Positions 1 through 12,200 of a DNA stretch of 64,000 nt are shown here, in pieces (the stretch's first letter is position 1; every line of letters starts with the position of its first letter). Made by a program: the position numbers and the translations under genes. The stretch is from Ophioderma brevispina (lineage: Eukaryota; Echinodermata; Ophiuroidea; Amphilepidida; Ophiodermatidae), in contig JAMKCH010002919.1 in the NCBI GenBank assembly GCA_023653785.1, positions 62,001 through 126,000 of the forward strand, given 5' to 3'. The notes below the pieces were generated by a model. That model was not told the origin of the DNA. It did no database searches and saw only the letters and a list, made by a program, of their open reading frames with translations.

Positions 1-1309
1 ACTTTTTCCTGTCTAAATATTGGTCATGTTAGCAACACACTTGTTTAGTTTTGTCCTACTTTTCAAAAAATCGAAGTGTTTACCTTTCATTCAGTTATTT
101 AAACACATGCAATTGAAATTTTTTATGTAAACATGTTATTGTTCGCCCCAAAAACAAATGATATTTGTTTGAAGTTGGAAAGGTTATTTTTTTTTACCCT
201 TTGGGCACTTAACCCTCTGAAACAGTCATGGAACAAGTATGAAATATCTTTTCACAGGCCAGGTGGATCCCAGCAGGTGTATTGAGTCCATCCCACATGC
301 ACTGGTTGAGGAAATTTCACCTCAAAAGATCATGTGATCCCACACAAATCCTATTCTTGACGCATGCATGCACCCCCTTCCCTTTATCTCCTTTTAGGCC
401 ACAAGGTGCTTTGTGGCTTTTTGAAAGTTTTTGCCATGGTCATGAAATGGCTTGTAGTCTTAAATTCTTTAACAACTATTTATCCCCAAGTACTGACATG
501 TGTTTAGTAACAGTTAGACACATTGCAATGCTTGTGGGATTGATTCAACATGCCCTCTGGGTTATTACCTTTCTGTAGCATTCAGCAAGGTTAAGAATGA
601 TGAAAACTTGGCTTTTGTTACCAATGAAGAGTGAATAAAAGTGTAGAAGTTAATATAACCATTTCAAATGTAGTTTCTTTTTTTTTAATTGTCATTGGGT
701 GGTGTCCAAGTGGTGTATAATCCACCTTGTCAAAAGAGCCATATTAGCCATCAATATGGTTTTTTCCACTTTTGACTATGTAGTCCTGTCATGGTCCAAA
801 CTTTTAAACGCTCACCACCATAATCATCTTCAAACCTGCATAATAAACTTGCTCGTGTTATCCTCAATGCAGACAACAGGACTCAATTCACAAAAGATGG
901 CAGAACCTCAATTGGAAAGTTGAATGTAGATGGATCACATCTGCGTATTGTTATTTTAAATGTCCTTAAAGGATTGCCTCCTGATATTTCCATCTTGCTT
1001 TACTTTTACTCAAGCCATGAAAGAGTTACCAGAAGTCACAGCAGTAATACCTTAATGGTGCCATCATGGAATATTACTGCTGGTAAGCACACTTTTCATT
1101 ATAGAGCTGCTTGTTAGTGGAACCCACTCTCTGCTGATATAAGATGCCCTTTCTCTGACATGAGCGTGAATAGTTTTTAGGAGTACAATTTAATTTTGGT
1201 ACAAGCATTACACTGAATGTCTTGCATTTTGTTTTCAAATCAAAATATATTTTTATTTGTCATTTCCTTTTAGATTATTTTATGTATCATATTATTGGTA
1301 TATTTCGTT
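1..1309. other. Non-coding AT-rich DNA, no gene recognised
   Basis: Short open frames occur on the plus strand between about 280 and 1117, but they show no recognisable domain, no codon bias I can see and no convincing splice-site pattern. I regard them as chance. The stretch ends where the left arm of the Penelope-like palindrome begins. Confidence 0.6.
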
Positions 1310-1383
1310 TGAGATGATTAACTTTTTGATCACAACACATGGAAATTGCGTACTGGAATTTTCAACTGCTAACTGCAGTCTTC

Positions 1384-2064
1384 ACAGCAGAATGACCTGA
1401 TGCCTCGGAAATTTTGACCTTTCCTTTGATGCCAACGACGTCAGAACCGGGTCATAGACTTTTGGCAAGTTTGTAAAATCGTCTCCCCGTCCTTGTTGAG
1501 GGTGGGCTTGGGTGGCTCTCTGATGTAAATTGCCTCCTTGACCCCTCTCTCGAACCAGCGTGACTCCCTGTCTAGTATCCTGACCTCATCCAGGTCAATA
1601 TAGTGGCCCGGGGATTCTATGTGAATATGCTGGGAGACCTCGGAGGAAGTCGATCTTGGCCGTTATGCGCTAAAAATCTTGTTTAGAGACGTCAGTCCCC
1701 CTATGTAGAAACTTCCCTGACACTGTCCTCTGACGTACTGCCCTTACATGTATAGAATAAACAAGTCCAAAGATGTCCGTTTCTCCGATTTATCTTTTGG
1801 AGCCACTAGCATTTGCCGTAATGTCCTTGTAGGTTTAAAACAAGTGGTGATCCCGTAAGACCCGTATATTCTGCGTAGGGCCTCCGAGACCCCTTTCACG
1901 TATGGTATTACGACCTGTCCTTTGGATTTTGTGGTGCCAGTACTGTTACGCTCACTGCTGGTGGGGGCCTTTTTTCGCTTTTGAACTCTACTGAAGGCCC
2001 ACTTAGGGTAGCCACACTTTGTGAGAGCTTCAGTAATGTGGGTTTTCTCCTCCTCAACAAACAA
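1384..2064 (-). pseudogene. Penelope-like element C-terminus with GIY-YIG region, left copy
   Basis: Read on the minus strand from about 2064, the frame is open for 106 codons (KTHITEALTKCGYPKWAFS, then GQVVIPYVKGVSEALRRIYG and RTLRQMLVAPKDK), the pre-nuclease linker of Penelope-like elements. It then breaks. Shifting frame recovers the nuclease part: a FYIGG/YIGET-type motif near 1700, a segment close to SQHIHIESPGHYIDLDEV (about 1575-1640), RILDRESRWFERGVKEAIYI (about 1525-1570) and KVYDPV near 1455. These are the conserved blocks of the GIY-YIG endonuclease used for target nicking. The catalytic half (reverse transcriptase) is absent and several frameshifts are present, so this is a dead fragment. 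Confidence 0.75.
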
Positions 2065-2071
2065 CGGGATC

Positions 2072-2790
2072 AGTTGTTGTTGAGGAGGAGAAAACCCACA
2101 TTACTGAAGCTCTCACAAAGTGTGGCTACCCTAAGTGGGCCTTCAGTAGAGTTCAAAAGCGAAAAAAGGCCCCCACCAGCAGTGAGCGTAACAGTACTGG
2201 CACCACAAAATCCAAGGACAGGTCGTAATACCATACGTGAAAGGGATCTCGGAGGCCCTACGCAGAATATACGGGTCTTACGGGATCACCACTTGTTTTA
2301 AACCTACAAGGACATTACGGCAAATGCTTTAGTGGCTCCAAAAAGAAAATCGGCGAAAAAGGACATCCTCTGGAATTGTTGTTCTATACACTGTCAAGGC
2401 AGTACGTCTAGAGGACAGTGTCAGGAAAATTTACATAGGGGAGACTGAAACTGTTCTTAAAAAACTAGATTTTTAGAGCATAATAGACGGCCAAGCTTCC
2501 ACTTCCTCCGAGGTCTCCCAGCATATCCACATAGAATCCCCGGGCCACATATTGACCTGGATGAGGTCAGGATACTAAGGCAGGGAGTCACGCTGGTTCG
2601 AGAGGGGGGGAAAGGAGCTCTCCTTCCGTCGGCAATTACATCAGAGCCACCCAGCCCACCTAAAACAAGGACGGGGGACAGATACAAACTTTCAAAGTCT
2701 TATGACCCGGTTCTGGGGGGACGTCGTTGGCATCAAAGGTCAACTTTCCCGAGAATAAGGTCATTTGCTGATGAATGAATGCAGTTAGCA
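2072..2790 (+). pseudogene. Penelope-like element C-terminus with GIY-YIG region, right copy
   Basis: This is the mirror copy of the fragment at 1384-2064. From 2080 it reads EEEKTHITEALTKCGYPKWA, then loses frame after about 2215. KIYIGET, the second half of the GIY-YIG motif, is seen at about 2427-2450. The following blocks (IHIESPGHILTW-like at about 2525-2560, DPVL near 2705) are in several frames. It carries more indels than the left copy; for example, an extra run of G occurs at about 2604-2610. It is non-functional. Confidence 0.72.
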
Positions 2791-2850
2791 GTTGAAAATG
2801 CCAGGTACGCAATTTCCATGTGTTGTGATCAAAAAGTTACATCATCTCAA

Positions 2851-3115
2851 CGATTATAAGATCCAACACAGATAACTTTCATTCCAATATTGTATATTTC
2901 ATTGTATTTTGAAAATCGGACTATTGGAGACCAGTACCGATGTATTGAAAGAGTTTTCCAGAATAAATAAACTATTAGCAGTATTGAATAGGGCTTTGCA
3001 ATATGCATTATTGCTTCGTACATCAAAACGGCAGGTTTGTTTCCCATGGTTTCCCATGTATGTGTAAGGCCAGGCTCTTATTCAAGCAGAGAACACAATA
3101 CGACCAAGCCACCTT
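2851..3115. other. No gene recognised
   Basis: AT-rich spacer between the Penelope-like palindrome and a short TTAA-flanked element. I see no coding or structured feature. Confidence 0.5.
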
Positions 3116-3420
3116 TTAAAGACACTATCAGTGTGATTCTCTGAAAGAGTAAAAAATATTTTGAAATGCTTGGAATGGCTTAAAAGTGAAGGATAAGTCG
3201 CATTAGGGAATCATAAGTTATTTTTGGCAACTTAAAAATTTAAAAACAGTGTTCTCAGATATGCATTGCCATTCAATTACGTGTTTGTAGAAAGTGTCCG
3301 TTTGCTCTTTGTTAGGTTTGCTTTGGTCTTATCGGGTGGTGGGGATACCTATAAGTGTTTGACATGTAAAAATCTATTTTTGATGTTTTCAGATTTCAGC
3401 AAATTATGATAGTGCCTTAA
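3116..3420. mobile_element. Short TTAA-flanked element, CACTATCAGTGAT family, copy 1
   Basis: It begins TTAAAGACACTATCAGTG and ends ATGATAGTGCCTTAA, so the ends are imperfect inverted repeats flanked by TTAA on both sides. The interior (GAAAGAGTAAAAAATATTTTG, then a block around AAGTGTCCGT and CTTATCGGG) matches copies at 13995-14290 and 36833-37205. It has no coding capacity. It resembles a non-autonomous DNA transposon (MITE). The TTAA target is that of piggyBac-type elements, but the ends do not begin CCC as classical piggyBac ends do. Confidence 0.65.
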
Positions 3421-4383
3421 AAAGGCAGCTCCATAACCCTAATATTCTACCATTAGTTAAAAAAAATAGGGGGCCCTGGTCATTGACAAGGGGTTATCAT
3501 GCACAACAAAGAAAAATGTCGAAGGGCCATTTTTTAATATGGGGCACAAGACGTAGTAACCTGATAGTAGAGGCCATATGCAATTCAACCTTGCAAAAAT
3601 TCTTACTAAAAGGACTTTTTGTATATTCACGTAGGGCTATATGTGAAGTTATGAAAAATTTGCCGGCCTTTTGGCAGCTGCGTTGGTCAGAATTGAAGGT
3701 CAAAAGGTCAATGACATTTTATAAGGCATATATGGATCATAAACTCATCAACCATTGGTATAAAAGCACAAATGAGGTGTCTAACCAAGCGTTTTGGGGT
3801 CAAAAACACAATTGGAATACAGGAAAATGATAAATGCACCCTTCCTGATTTTCACAATTAGTATGCACTATCTGCATGAAATTGTACTTTAAACTTAGTC
3901 CCACTCAACCATTTAAGGGGTGTTGGTTTAAGGGACACTCCTGGATTTCTTATTTTGTTACAAAGCCTCTGAACCTTTTTGATTTTGGTAATGGATTGGT
4001 ATAAGTCTCTCCTCTTTTCCATTGATATCAAGAACGTTCCAATAGTCCTCCATTTGACGGTATAGTAATGTTTTAATGAAGTAGTAATAATTCATGGAAA
4101 ACTTGATTTCTCCGATTGTTGCTAAAAATAAGCCAATTTCTATTTGAAGTTAAAAATACAGGAATGTGATTTTGCTAGTTTTGGGGGGTTGATTATAAAG
4201 GAAAATAAAGTCTTTGTAACATAACAGGAGGTATTAAGTGCATAAAGGCAATATATTTTTGTAGGAATGTGAAAAAATAAAAATATAATGGTGGCAACCA
4301 TCCCCTTCCTCAAACGGAGTCTGTGTTCCACTGCCAAAGGTAAGGTTGCTGTGACAGGTATTTTGCGCTAAAAATGAAAGCAA
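3421..4383. other. No gene recognised
   Basis: A plus-strand frame of 115 codons is open at 3483-3830, but it has AT-rich, low-complexity composition and no family resemblance, and the minus strand is also partly open. I treat this stretch as non-coding. Confidence 0.45.
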
Positions 4384-5440
4384 ATGATGGGCCCAAGATT
4401 AGAGGCAGCCATTAGAGTTTCAAAATATATGTGTTTTAGCTGGCCAGATGAAAAACTTGTTGGCGGTGGTAAACATTCCACCTTCATCACCAAGGAAGAC
4501 GAAGGTTACCCCAGACCTTCAATGCTGGACTTTGCAACTCATATGAGGCAAGAAGTCCCATTCAGCCTACCTGTGACGTACAAACACACCATGATACGGG
4601 ATGCGTTTAAACACCCTGACGACGGCTGGCGTTTAAGTTGGAGGGCTCACCTCCTATCTCTCGGGGGCATGCCGCCTGACCAGCCTCCGTTGATCGTCAC
4701 CACATAAATGTCCTCGAGTTGTTCGCCGTCTTTCTGCCATTGCTGCACTGGCTCCCTGTGGTCGGGGGGGAGGTAATTGTTGTCCGCTGCAACAATGTCA
4801 AGGTGGGACCTATAAAAGAAAGGGGGTGTAATCAGTACCAGCCTATGCAGGGAGATCTTCGGCTATGGGGTAGTGCCGAGATTGGGACCACGCGGGCTGA
4901 TACCTCCTGGGGGCACATGGTTTGCGGAAGGCTCCCAGGAGGGTCCCTAATCCAGATACAGCCAAAAGTCAGAGGGCTGTCGGTGGAGTGGCAGCTCTAC
5001 CTTGCAGTTTGCCGCACAACTTCTAGATGGTGGCCGTCCAACACAGATCTTTCGCCCAGTCAGAATTGTCAATTGTGGCATAGTAAAGGGGTCACCTTGG
5101 AACGCCGGATCCCCGGCGTCAACTGGAATGCCATGGCAGCGACCGTCAGATAAGCCTATGCTTGATCATCGCTTCTCCAGGTTGCCAAAAAGTCCTCGAG
5201 TGGCTCTATCTCGGGACTGCCTGCCTGCTGGTAGCCCATTATGACCACGGCAGCTGTGGTTTTCCAGGCCGCTTTTTAGAATCTGCTTTTTAAAGGACAT
5301 ACACATCTATCCAAAGGAGGGGACCTTGTAATAGGTCCTCCAGCCAACGCGTTCGTCCCAGAGTGCACCACCCACGCTCCGAACTGTCTGGTGCATTTCT
5401 GCATACTGTACATGAGGTGGGACTTTCGGAAGAAGGCTGC
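4384..5440. other. GC-richer block with open frames, origin unrecognised
   Basis: Base composition rises sharply compared with both sides. The plus strand is open at 4384-4707 (107 codons) and 4719-5153 (144 codons), with only a short gap between. The translated text (for example MLDFATHMRQEVPFSLPVTY and NCQLWHSKGVTLERRIPG) does not match a family I know. It could be a decayed mobile-element gene or a terminal repeat. No zinc knuckle, protease, reverse transcriptase or integrase motif is visible. I do not assign a function. Confidence 0.35.
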
Positions 5441-6176
5441 CATGCTCAATTGTTTTATTATGCAAAGTCACTATAGCTCATTGGCTTACCATGCATGGTG
5501 TGCCGGTAAAGAGTTAGAGCCATCAATTTTCTGAGACCATATTGTTGCAATTTCATCAAGAAGTCTTTCAGAGTGGGTTTAACTTAGTGTCCTGACTGTC
5601 CCAGGTTTCTTTTTTAACCGAACAGCCACAGGCCATACCCGTAAAGGGCTCGTCACAGCTGTTTGAACCCCATTTCAATCGTCTCTTTTTATTTTAGAGC
5701 AAGTTTAATCAGTGGCGACACATTATTTTGACAACTGATTAAGTAGGTACATGGAAGAGCTATTACCCGGGGGGCCTCCGCAAAATCAGAAAAATCCATT
5801 GCGGGAATCTTATCATATAGGCCTAGCAAGGTCTAAGTTTGTATGTTATATATAGCGCCCTCTATATGCTTATTACATAGAAAGACATGTAAACTAATTT
5901 TTATGAAAAATCATATTGCCCACAATGAAGTTTCATCAAATTTACACAGGATGTAGTTTAGTGGCATAAATACTCCAAATTAGGTTGTCAAAATTGTTCG
6001 CCGTTGATATGTTTTGTCTTATTCTCGTTTGGTTCATTAATACATAATGACTTTCCCAAACAGCTGTGCGGTGATAGCATGACGGTTTCTTTCATCCCTC
6101 GTCTGCATCTGTGAAGGACTGTACGGATCGTCCCCTTTCGTAGCCTTGTTCCGGAGTGTGAATTTGGCCCATTATC
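5441..6176. other. No gene recognised
   Basis: AT-rich sequence with scattered short frames only, lying between the two GC-richer blocks. Confidence 0.4.
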
Positions 6177-6840
6177 TTGCAATTCTTGTTGTCGGAACAG
6201 TTTGAACCAACCGAAAGATTAGTCTTCTGGAACTTCCTATGGGCTGTGCTTGTGGCTGTGGCCTTGTGCCAGAGTGGGGTCGTATCGCCTACATGCCTTT
6301 TCTACGGAACGAGTGCAACCACCGCTTTGAGTGCAAGGTCTTTATTCTTCCACATGCAGGCTTTTTTCCTGGCTAAGAATCGACACGTTCGTTTATGTCC
6401 GAAACCGGTGTTTCTGCCACTATCTCCCCATATAGTTGCCACCGTGGTTGCAGACCTCTCAGAGAAGCCTGCATCAGGGGACACTTACCAAGCTGTATTT
6501 CCCTCAGTCATATTAAATGATTGGTTGAATGTCTCTTGGTAAGGGCATGGGTCAAGCTCACGCTTCCTCCTGTGCATTCTATAAAGAGGCCGTCATCCCA
6601 GATAATGTCGGTTGGAGTTCTACTTCCACTTCCAACAAGTCTAGTTGATGCATGTGTTAGTCAGGCTGAGAGGGGTGTCGCCGTCCCATTCCTCTTGGCT
6701 GATCGACCTATCATCTTTGGCCCAGGAGCATTAGGCGACTATGGTGGGCGTTAACAGGGGTTGCGTTGGCGCAGCTACTTCTTGCTGCGATTTCTCTGCC
6801 ACCGATTAAGCCATGCAGTGGGTATGTCTTGTGCAAAAAG
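6177..6840. other. GC-richer block with open frames on both strands, unrecognised
   Basis: The plus strand is open for 121 codons (6177-6542) and the minus strand for 60 codons inside it (6302-6484, with NTGFGHKRTCRFLARKKACM). Neither is recognisable. The block may belong with 4384-5440 as one decayed element. Around 6795 the text TTTCTCTGCCACCGATTAA resembles TTTCTCTGCCACCCATAATG at 10757, hinting that this block and the core of the large element at 9230-12285 share ancestry; this is weak evidence. Confidence 0.3.
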
Positions 6841-8619
6841 TAAAGTGTGTGGAAATGGAAGCTATCACTAGTCACCGTGTATTTTCCTCTCAGGAGTGAG
6901 AGGGAGATACACTTGAGTATGATACCTACCTTCCACAACCTTATGGCGCTCACGCAATTTGGTAATTATCTCCCCCGACAGAGGGTCCTTGGAAGGTTTT
7001 GTCTGAGTTTGTTTTTTTTTTTTTTTTGGTGAGAGAAACATTTTGCGGAAGGGCCAATCACAGCGCCGCTTTGATGTGAAACATTGGTGGAGCAAGGGCG
7101 AATCACTGTGCCCTGTGTGCAGTTTTCAGGAGTTTGGCTTATTTCAACAGTGTATGAGCTTCTGATGTGGTCCCAATGAAATATTTGTCCAAGAATGGAA
7201 TTATATTAGTTATCATCGTTAGCTACTTGATTTTACAATAGTAAATTTTGTTCTGTTTTCATCATAGATTATGGTCATGTTTTGGTTTACTTTGATTACA
7301 ATACAGACTGACGAATTGGCTAATTATTGAGAAAACTGAAAAAATTGATTAAAAGTGCTTTCTATGGCTGAAATAATGATGACTTCATTTGATCCCTCAA
7401 ACTTTTTTAATTGTGTTTTATGACCCCCAAAACATGGGTATAGATGCCAATCTTTTTGCTTCTAGGCCAATTGGATGAGCAATTACAACCCATCATAGGC
7501 CGTAAAAAAGGTCTTTGACCTTTTGGCCTTTAATATCTGACCACGCAGCAACTAGAAGGTGGGACAAATGTTTTTTTTGGTAATATTATAAATGCCTACC
7601 AGAATATCCAAGAGGCCTTTTATTAGAATTTTTCAATGTTGTATAGGACATGTGTGAAGCTTAATATTATACCCCCGCTATAAAAGGTAAGAAAAAACAT
7701 CATGAAAATACTTTTCACACTTGAAACCGAGACCTTACGGGATTAGGGTCCTATTTGAGAACCTGAGTTTGTATTGTATTCAGCTCAGTGTGTTGTAAAT
7801 AAGCGCACTTCAGTACAGCCTATGCAGAAAAACAAAGTTCTGAAAACATATTGTTTAAGAATTATGAAATAATGTGAGTGTTCCCTTGGTGCAGAGATAT
7901 TCCTAGTTAACTGGAGTTCAGCCTCTTATTACGGAATAAAGTGTACAATCCTTGTAATCTTTTTGATCCACCCTGATAGTTCATGCTGGCTAAGTTCCAT
8001 GAATGGTCTTATACATAAGGATAAACAAAAATGCGCTACGTGCTTAGGGGGTCAAATACTGCCAATACTTTTTAAGGGTAGGATTTTACACTTCCCATAT
8101 AACTTGTTTAGAGTTGCTTTTTTAGACTGATCAAATTATTTAGCTTTAGGTTACTTTTTTGAAACCGCATGTTTGCCAGCGCGGATCCAGGGATGGGGCG
8201 GAGAGGGAGTGTCACCTCCCGGTACTTCTGCAAATCTTGCAAAATCCCCCATTACGTGGACAAGTTTCACAGAGCCTTCAGCCCCCCGTAATTTTGATGT
8301 TTTTCAAATTCTCGCATCTGCCCCTTGTTGTGCATGATATCTTCCTTGTAAGAAGCAACCATTTCGATCAGATCTTTTACACTTAAAAGAAGTAAACAAG
8401 CAGTCCTAATAATCACCCATACTAAGATCTGTAAAAACTAGAATTCATTATTCTTCGTAATTTTACAGATCACAGATGTACAATGGATCCAAGCACCTGA
8501 CAATTTTCAGCTTCACTTTTGAACATTGACAGGCAAATGCCCACATGTCTTACAAAAGACACTATGATTACAACAATGCTCATCCACCAAGGAACAGTTC
8601 AGTGGGTTGTACGTGTACA
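6841..8619. other. No gene recognised; one possible repeat fragment
   Basis: Mostly AT-rich non-coding DNA. A T tract lies at about 7011-7027. At 8160-8310 a stretch with CAAATCTTGCAAAATC and CCCCCGTAATTTTG resembles 56700-56790 (CAAATCTTGTAAAATC, CCGCCGTAATTTTGG), so both are probably copies of one interspersed repeat. Confidence 0.4.
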
Positions 8620-8960
8620 TAGAGAGCTTGTCCTTCGTTAGGGTGCTTGCCTGTGTCGCAGATTTACCAACAAATCCCGAGTTTGAATCCCGGTGGGGCG
8701 TTGGCACTTGCAGGGATTTAGTCGGGTACTATCAATTCTGATTTGATCTGTCTACCATCTAGTGATTAAATACTGAATACCGCTCTCCTCCAGGGTTCAC
8801 TTTGAATTGGGCAAATGGGATCATGAAGCATCCCGTCCTTGAGGGGACTTCAGGTGCCGTCGTCCCTTGTACAGATAGTCACAACTGTACATGTACATCC
8901 AGGTCATGTCGTAAAGTAGGGTGAAAACCCCTGACTGTGCCCATTCCGCCCCAGCCTCAA
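8620..8960 (+). repeat. tRNA-derived SINE-like unit, copy 1
   Basis: The head (about 8625-8700) reads like a decayed tRNA gene. It has TTAGGGTGCTTGCCTGTG in the place of a pol III A box and GAGTTTGAATCCCGG close to the B-box consensus about 45 bases later. The tail has GTCCTTGAGGGGACTTCAGG (about 8837) and GTAAAGTAGGGTGAAAACCC (about 8911). A second, more diverged copy of this tail is at 41690-41800 (GTCCTTCAGAGGGGATTG, ATAGGGTGGAAACCCTGATTG), again downstream of a tRNA-like stretch. Two copies with the same order of head and tail support a SINE family. Confidence 0.55.
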
Positions 8961-9229
8961 ATGGCGGGGCCATGTTTAGGAGCTCCTGATCATGGAATAC
9001 AGGGCCCCGGATAATCACACGCGTTTGAATAAATCCAACACCACACAAGCCCTACCAATGACTTGTGGATCGCTAAGAAAAGACTTGTACATACAATTGA
9101 CACAAACTGACCTTGTGTGATGATCTGGTATCAATGTTTCATACCCCAAAAACAGGGGGTTTTTATTTTCGAAGTATTTGTTGAATTAAAGCCAACTGAC
9201 TGTGCCAAGGGAATTGGCATAGTGAGAAC

Positions 9230-12200
9230 TTTTTCAAATGAATAACAATGGAATGATTTCTGAGCAAATACAAATACAACATATATCCACCGTGATATGC
9301 GAGCATCCTTATACACTTTTTTGAATTTTATACTCTCTCCGTGTATTTCACAAGTAGTCCAGCAGTGAAGGAGGAGTAGATGAAAATCTCTGATAAATTT
9401 TTTTCTCAGCTGATTATTTCTCTTTGAAAGGTTATAATGGACTCCATGTGGGTGTAACATTGCCACCCATTGGGCAATTTGAGAAATCCAGATTGCCCGC
9501 CATTTCACTGTAAAACCCCCAAAATTTCAGTTCCATGGACAAGGACCAGAACCCCATTTTTTTTTATATAATCTTCATGTTTTGAGGTAGGAATGTACAT
9601 TAAATTATTTGGAAGGGCCGCTTGATGTAATTGAGAAATCCAATATGGCCGCATTTTATAACACACAGCGAAAAACCACGAAAATGCACTTTCACAAAGA
9701 TCACAAGCCCAAAATACCGTTTAATAATTTTTCTCATCTTATTATAATCTCTAATAGGTTACTATATAATTAAGATGGATTAAATTGTCACGCCTTAGGC
9801 AATTAGAAAATCAAGATGGCTGCCGTGTGTCATAAAAACATCTAAATATTGCAGTTTGTACAGACGGGCAACTCAAAGTCTTTTTGTAGCTGTTACCTAA
9901 CCCGAGACCCGACCAACCGATCGTGATGTTTTCGGTGTTGCGCTTACGGATGGGTTGAGGCAACCCCGCGGCTGTGTCCTTCGCTACTGAACCATATGGG
10001 TTGGGGGCCTTTAGATGAAAAGCTGTTTTGTTCTTTTCCGGAGCCCTTCTAGATGCTTGAGGTACCATTTTAGTGTCCCTAGACCGGGCACCCGGTTTCT
10101 TCGACCGTCCCGCAGCCAGGGCCAGGTCGAAGAACACTGTGTCACGGTGTAAGACAGAGTCTGATTCTTAGCATGGGGGGATTGTGACAACCCGTCCTTC
10201 GACCACCGCAGGTGAGCCGCGTCAATGACAAGGTATGTATTTCGGAACCCATCGCCCGGAAGCGATTGCCACCAGATGCCGTATTCCTAGTCCAGAGACT
10301 GCCCCTCTCCAGTGGGTCGAATTCCTCTAAGAACTTGGAGCATCTAGCCGGCGACCCACTCCGCTTCAGGGGCATTTCATGAAGAACATCACCTGTGCAG
10401 GCCCTTCTTGTTGATCATCAGTGCAACCGTACAAAAGCACCGTGATATCATGCCAGACCTTACTGGCTGGCCCGCGGTCTTAGTGGGTTGGTACAGCCGA
10501 GCACCATTCTACTATAACGGCATTGGCAAGGTGGGCCTTTAAGTAGTATTATGGGTCAACAGTTGTTCATTAACCTGCCCTTGTTGTTACTTTCGCTCAT
10601 CTCAGTGATGTCCTGAGGTCATCAACATCCTCTTTCTGGCATGCTATGGGCAATCGGCATATCAGTCGCTGTCCCCCCCCACCCGGGATGCAAGACAGAA
10701 CGTAATGACATCTAAGTAGTCTGCTCGAATTCGGCTTCTGCAGCTAAACCGTATGTTTCTCTGCCACCCATAATGAAACCCTTCAAGGAAAATGGTAGCT
10801 CGTGCACATCTCAGGTTCGCTAATCTGGAGGTATGCACTGAACACTGATCCATCTGAACTGGGTACCACCTCAGTCATGGCTGGAAACGAGAAGGCCAGC
10901 CTCTGTTTTCCAGTCGCGTCCCAATGAATGTTGCCCTTAGCTCCTAATTGACTTATTGAAGTGAATTAAGTGCTCATTGTGGTAGGTAAGTTGCTCATGT
11001 GGAGGTGATGCACCATGGTTGAGTCAAGGTGTGGATGGTGTCTCTGCAAATATGACTTGCTCCATCTTCTGTTCATGCTATGGAGAAGCGGAATGTCCGA
11101 AATGAGAAAAACAAAACAATTAAACGTATAAGCAATATACAAACGGACCAGAATAGGAACTATTAATGGACATCATGTCAAGTCTAGGTTTGCCATTGAT
11201 CTGGTTTGCGTATCAATTTACAACTCTATGTAGTACCGGTTGTAGAAGTAACCATTGTCTCGGCGTGAATGCATAGTCCGGGAACAATGGTGAACATAGA
11301 GCATCGATTCAGTTGGACTCTTTACGCAACATTAGTTTCATCACGCTTAGTCCGTTATCGCCTATGGAGGCCCCCGGACGATGGCTCCCACCGGACTATA
11401 TCGGCTTTCACACCTGTACTTATACTCTACAACATGTTAATTACTAGGCTTATAGTGTCCGGAGTGCTTAAAATAAAAATACAACCCCTAACGAGTAAAT
11501 GTGTAAGAAATGGCCTTTGCCTTCATTTATCATGTTGGATGTATATTATTTTAGACGAAAAACTCAGCGCCTTAAAACTTCAGCGGCGGCCATCTTGATA
11601 TCTTTTATTAGCCAATGACAATTAAAATTTAGTAGTTATATTTTCCACTGCATAGTATTGCAAGGAATAACAATTCACGTAAATTCGGACTTGTATTTGT
11701 GGTTGCAGTCTCAATGAAATGTGCATTGTGTGATTTCCTACTTCAAAATGGCGGCAATCTTGGATAATCACCAATTATTCAAGCATGACTCTAATAGAAT
11801 TTGCATTTTAAGTTTCCTATCCTACCCAAACCATCCCCAATTTGACAAAACACTAATTACCTCATTTTTTGGGTTGGCCTGTCTGTGTAAATTGCAATTT
11901 TTGAGATCAAATTTTAAAAAAAAAAATGGCAGCCATCTTGATTTTCTCAAATTGCCCAAGGGTTGCAATTTTACACTCCACTTGGTTCCCAGTTATAACC
12001 CTTTCAGAAGATATAATAAGCTGAAAAATACTTTATCAGAGATTTTGATCTCATGCCCAAATCAGGCTTCTGCGCCGGACCTAAGCGATTACCAGTGCCA
12101 CACATTATACGCAAATGGCAAAATAGAGTTACCTGCTGTGCCCAAAAGTTGCGTGTGATGACCCATTGGATGCTTATCGGGGCCATCATGTTCACTAAAC

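Larger units (their letters stand above)
1310..2850. mobile_element. Head-to-head palindrome of two Penelope-like element 3' ends
   Basis: Two copies of the same roughly 750-bp sequence face away from each other around a centre at about 2061-2072. Near the centre CTCCTCCTCAACAA on the left is mirrored by TTGTTGTTGAGGAGGAG on the right. At the outer ends TTTGAGATGAT (about 1308) is mirrored by ATCATCTCAA (2841-2850), after which the flanks stop matching. Both arms encode the same protein tail, left on the minus and right on the plus strand. The tail has the linker typical of Penelope-like retroelements (GISEAL/VSEALRR, LRQMLVAPKDK) followed by a GIY-YIG nuclease region. Both copies lack the reverse transcriptase, so each is truncated at its 5' side, and the truncated ends meet at the centre. 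Penelope-like elements are known for 5' truncation and complex head-to-head or tandem arrangements. The arms differ by many point changes and indels. Confidence 0.8.

Noticed and set aside
1981..2301. Plus-strand 106-codon frame across the palindrome centre
   Set aside because: It is antisense to the left Penelope-like copy and continues into the right copy in the wrong frame, so it arises from the palindrome.
4719..5153. 144-codon frame as a host gene
   Set aside because: No domain is recognisable and the opposite strand gives equally plausible short peptides. Kept only as an unrecognised GC-richer block.
8640..8700. Functional tRNA gene
   Set aside because: Only A-box-like and B-box-like words are present. 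No acceptor stem or anticodon arm can be drawn, so it is a SINE head at best.
8821..9048. Minus-strand 75-codon frame
   Set aside because: It lies over the SINE-like tail and has no recognisable content.
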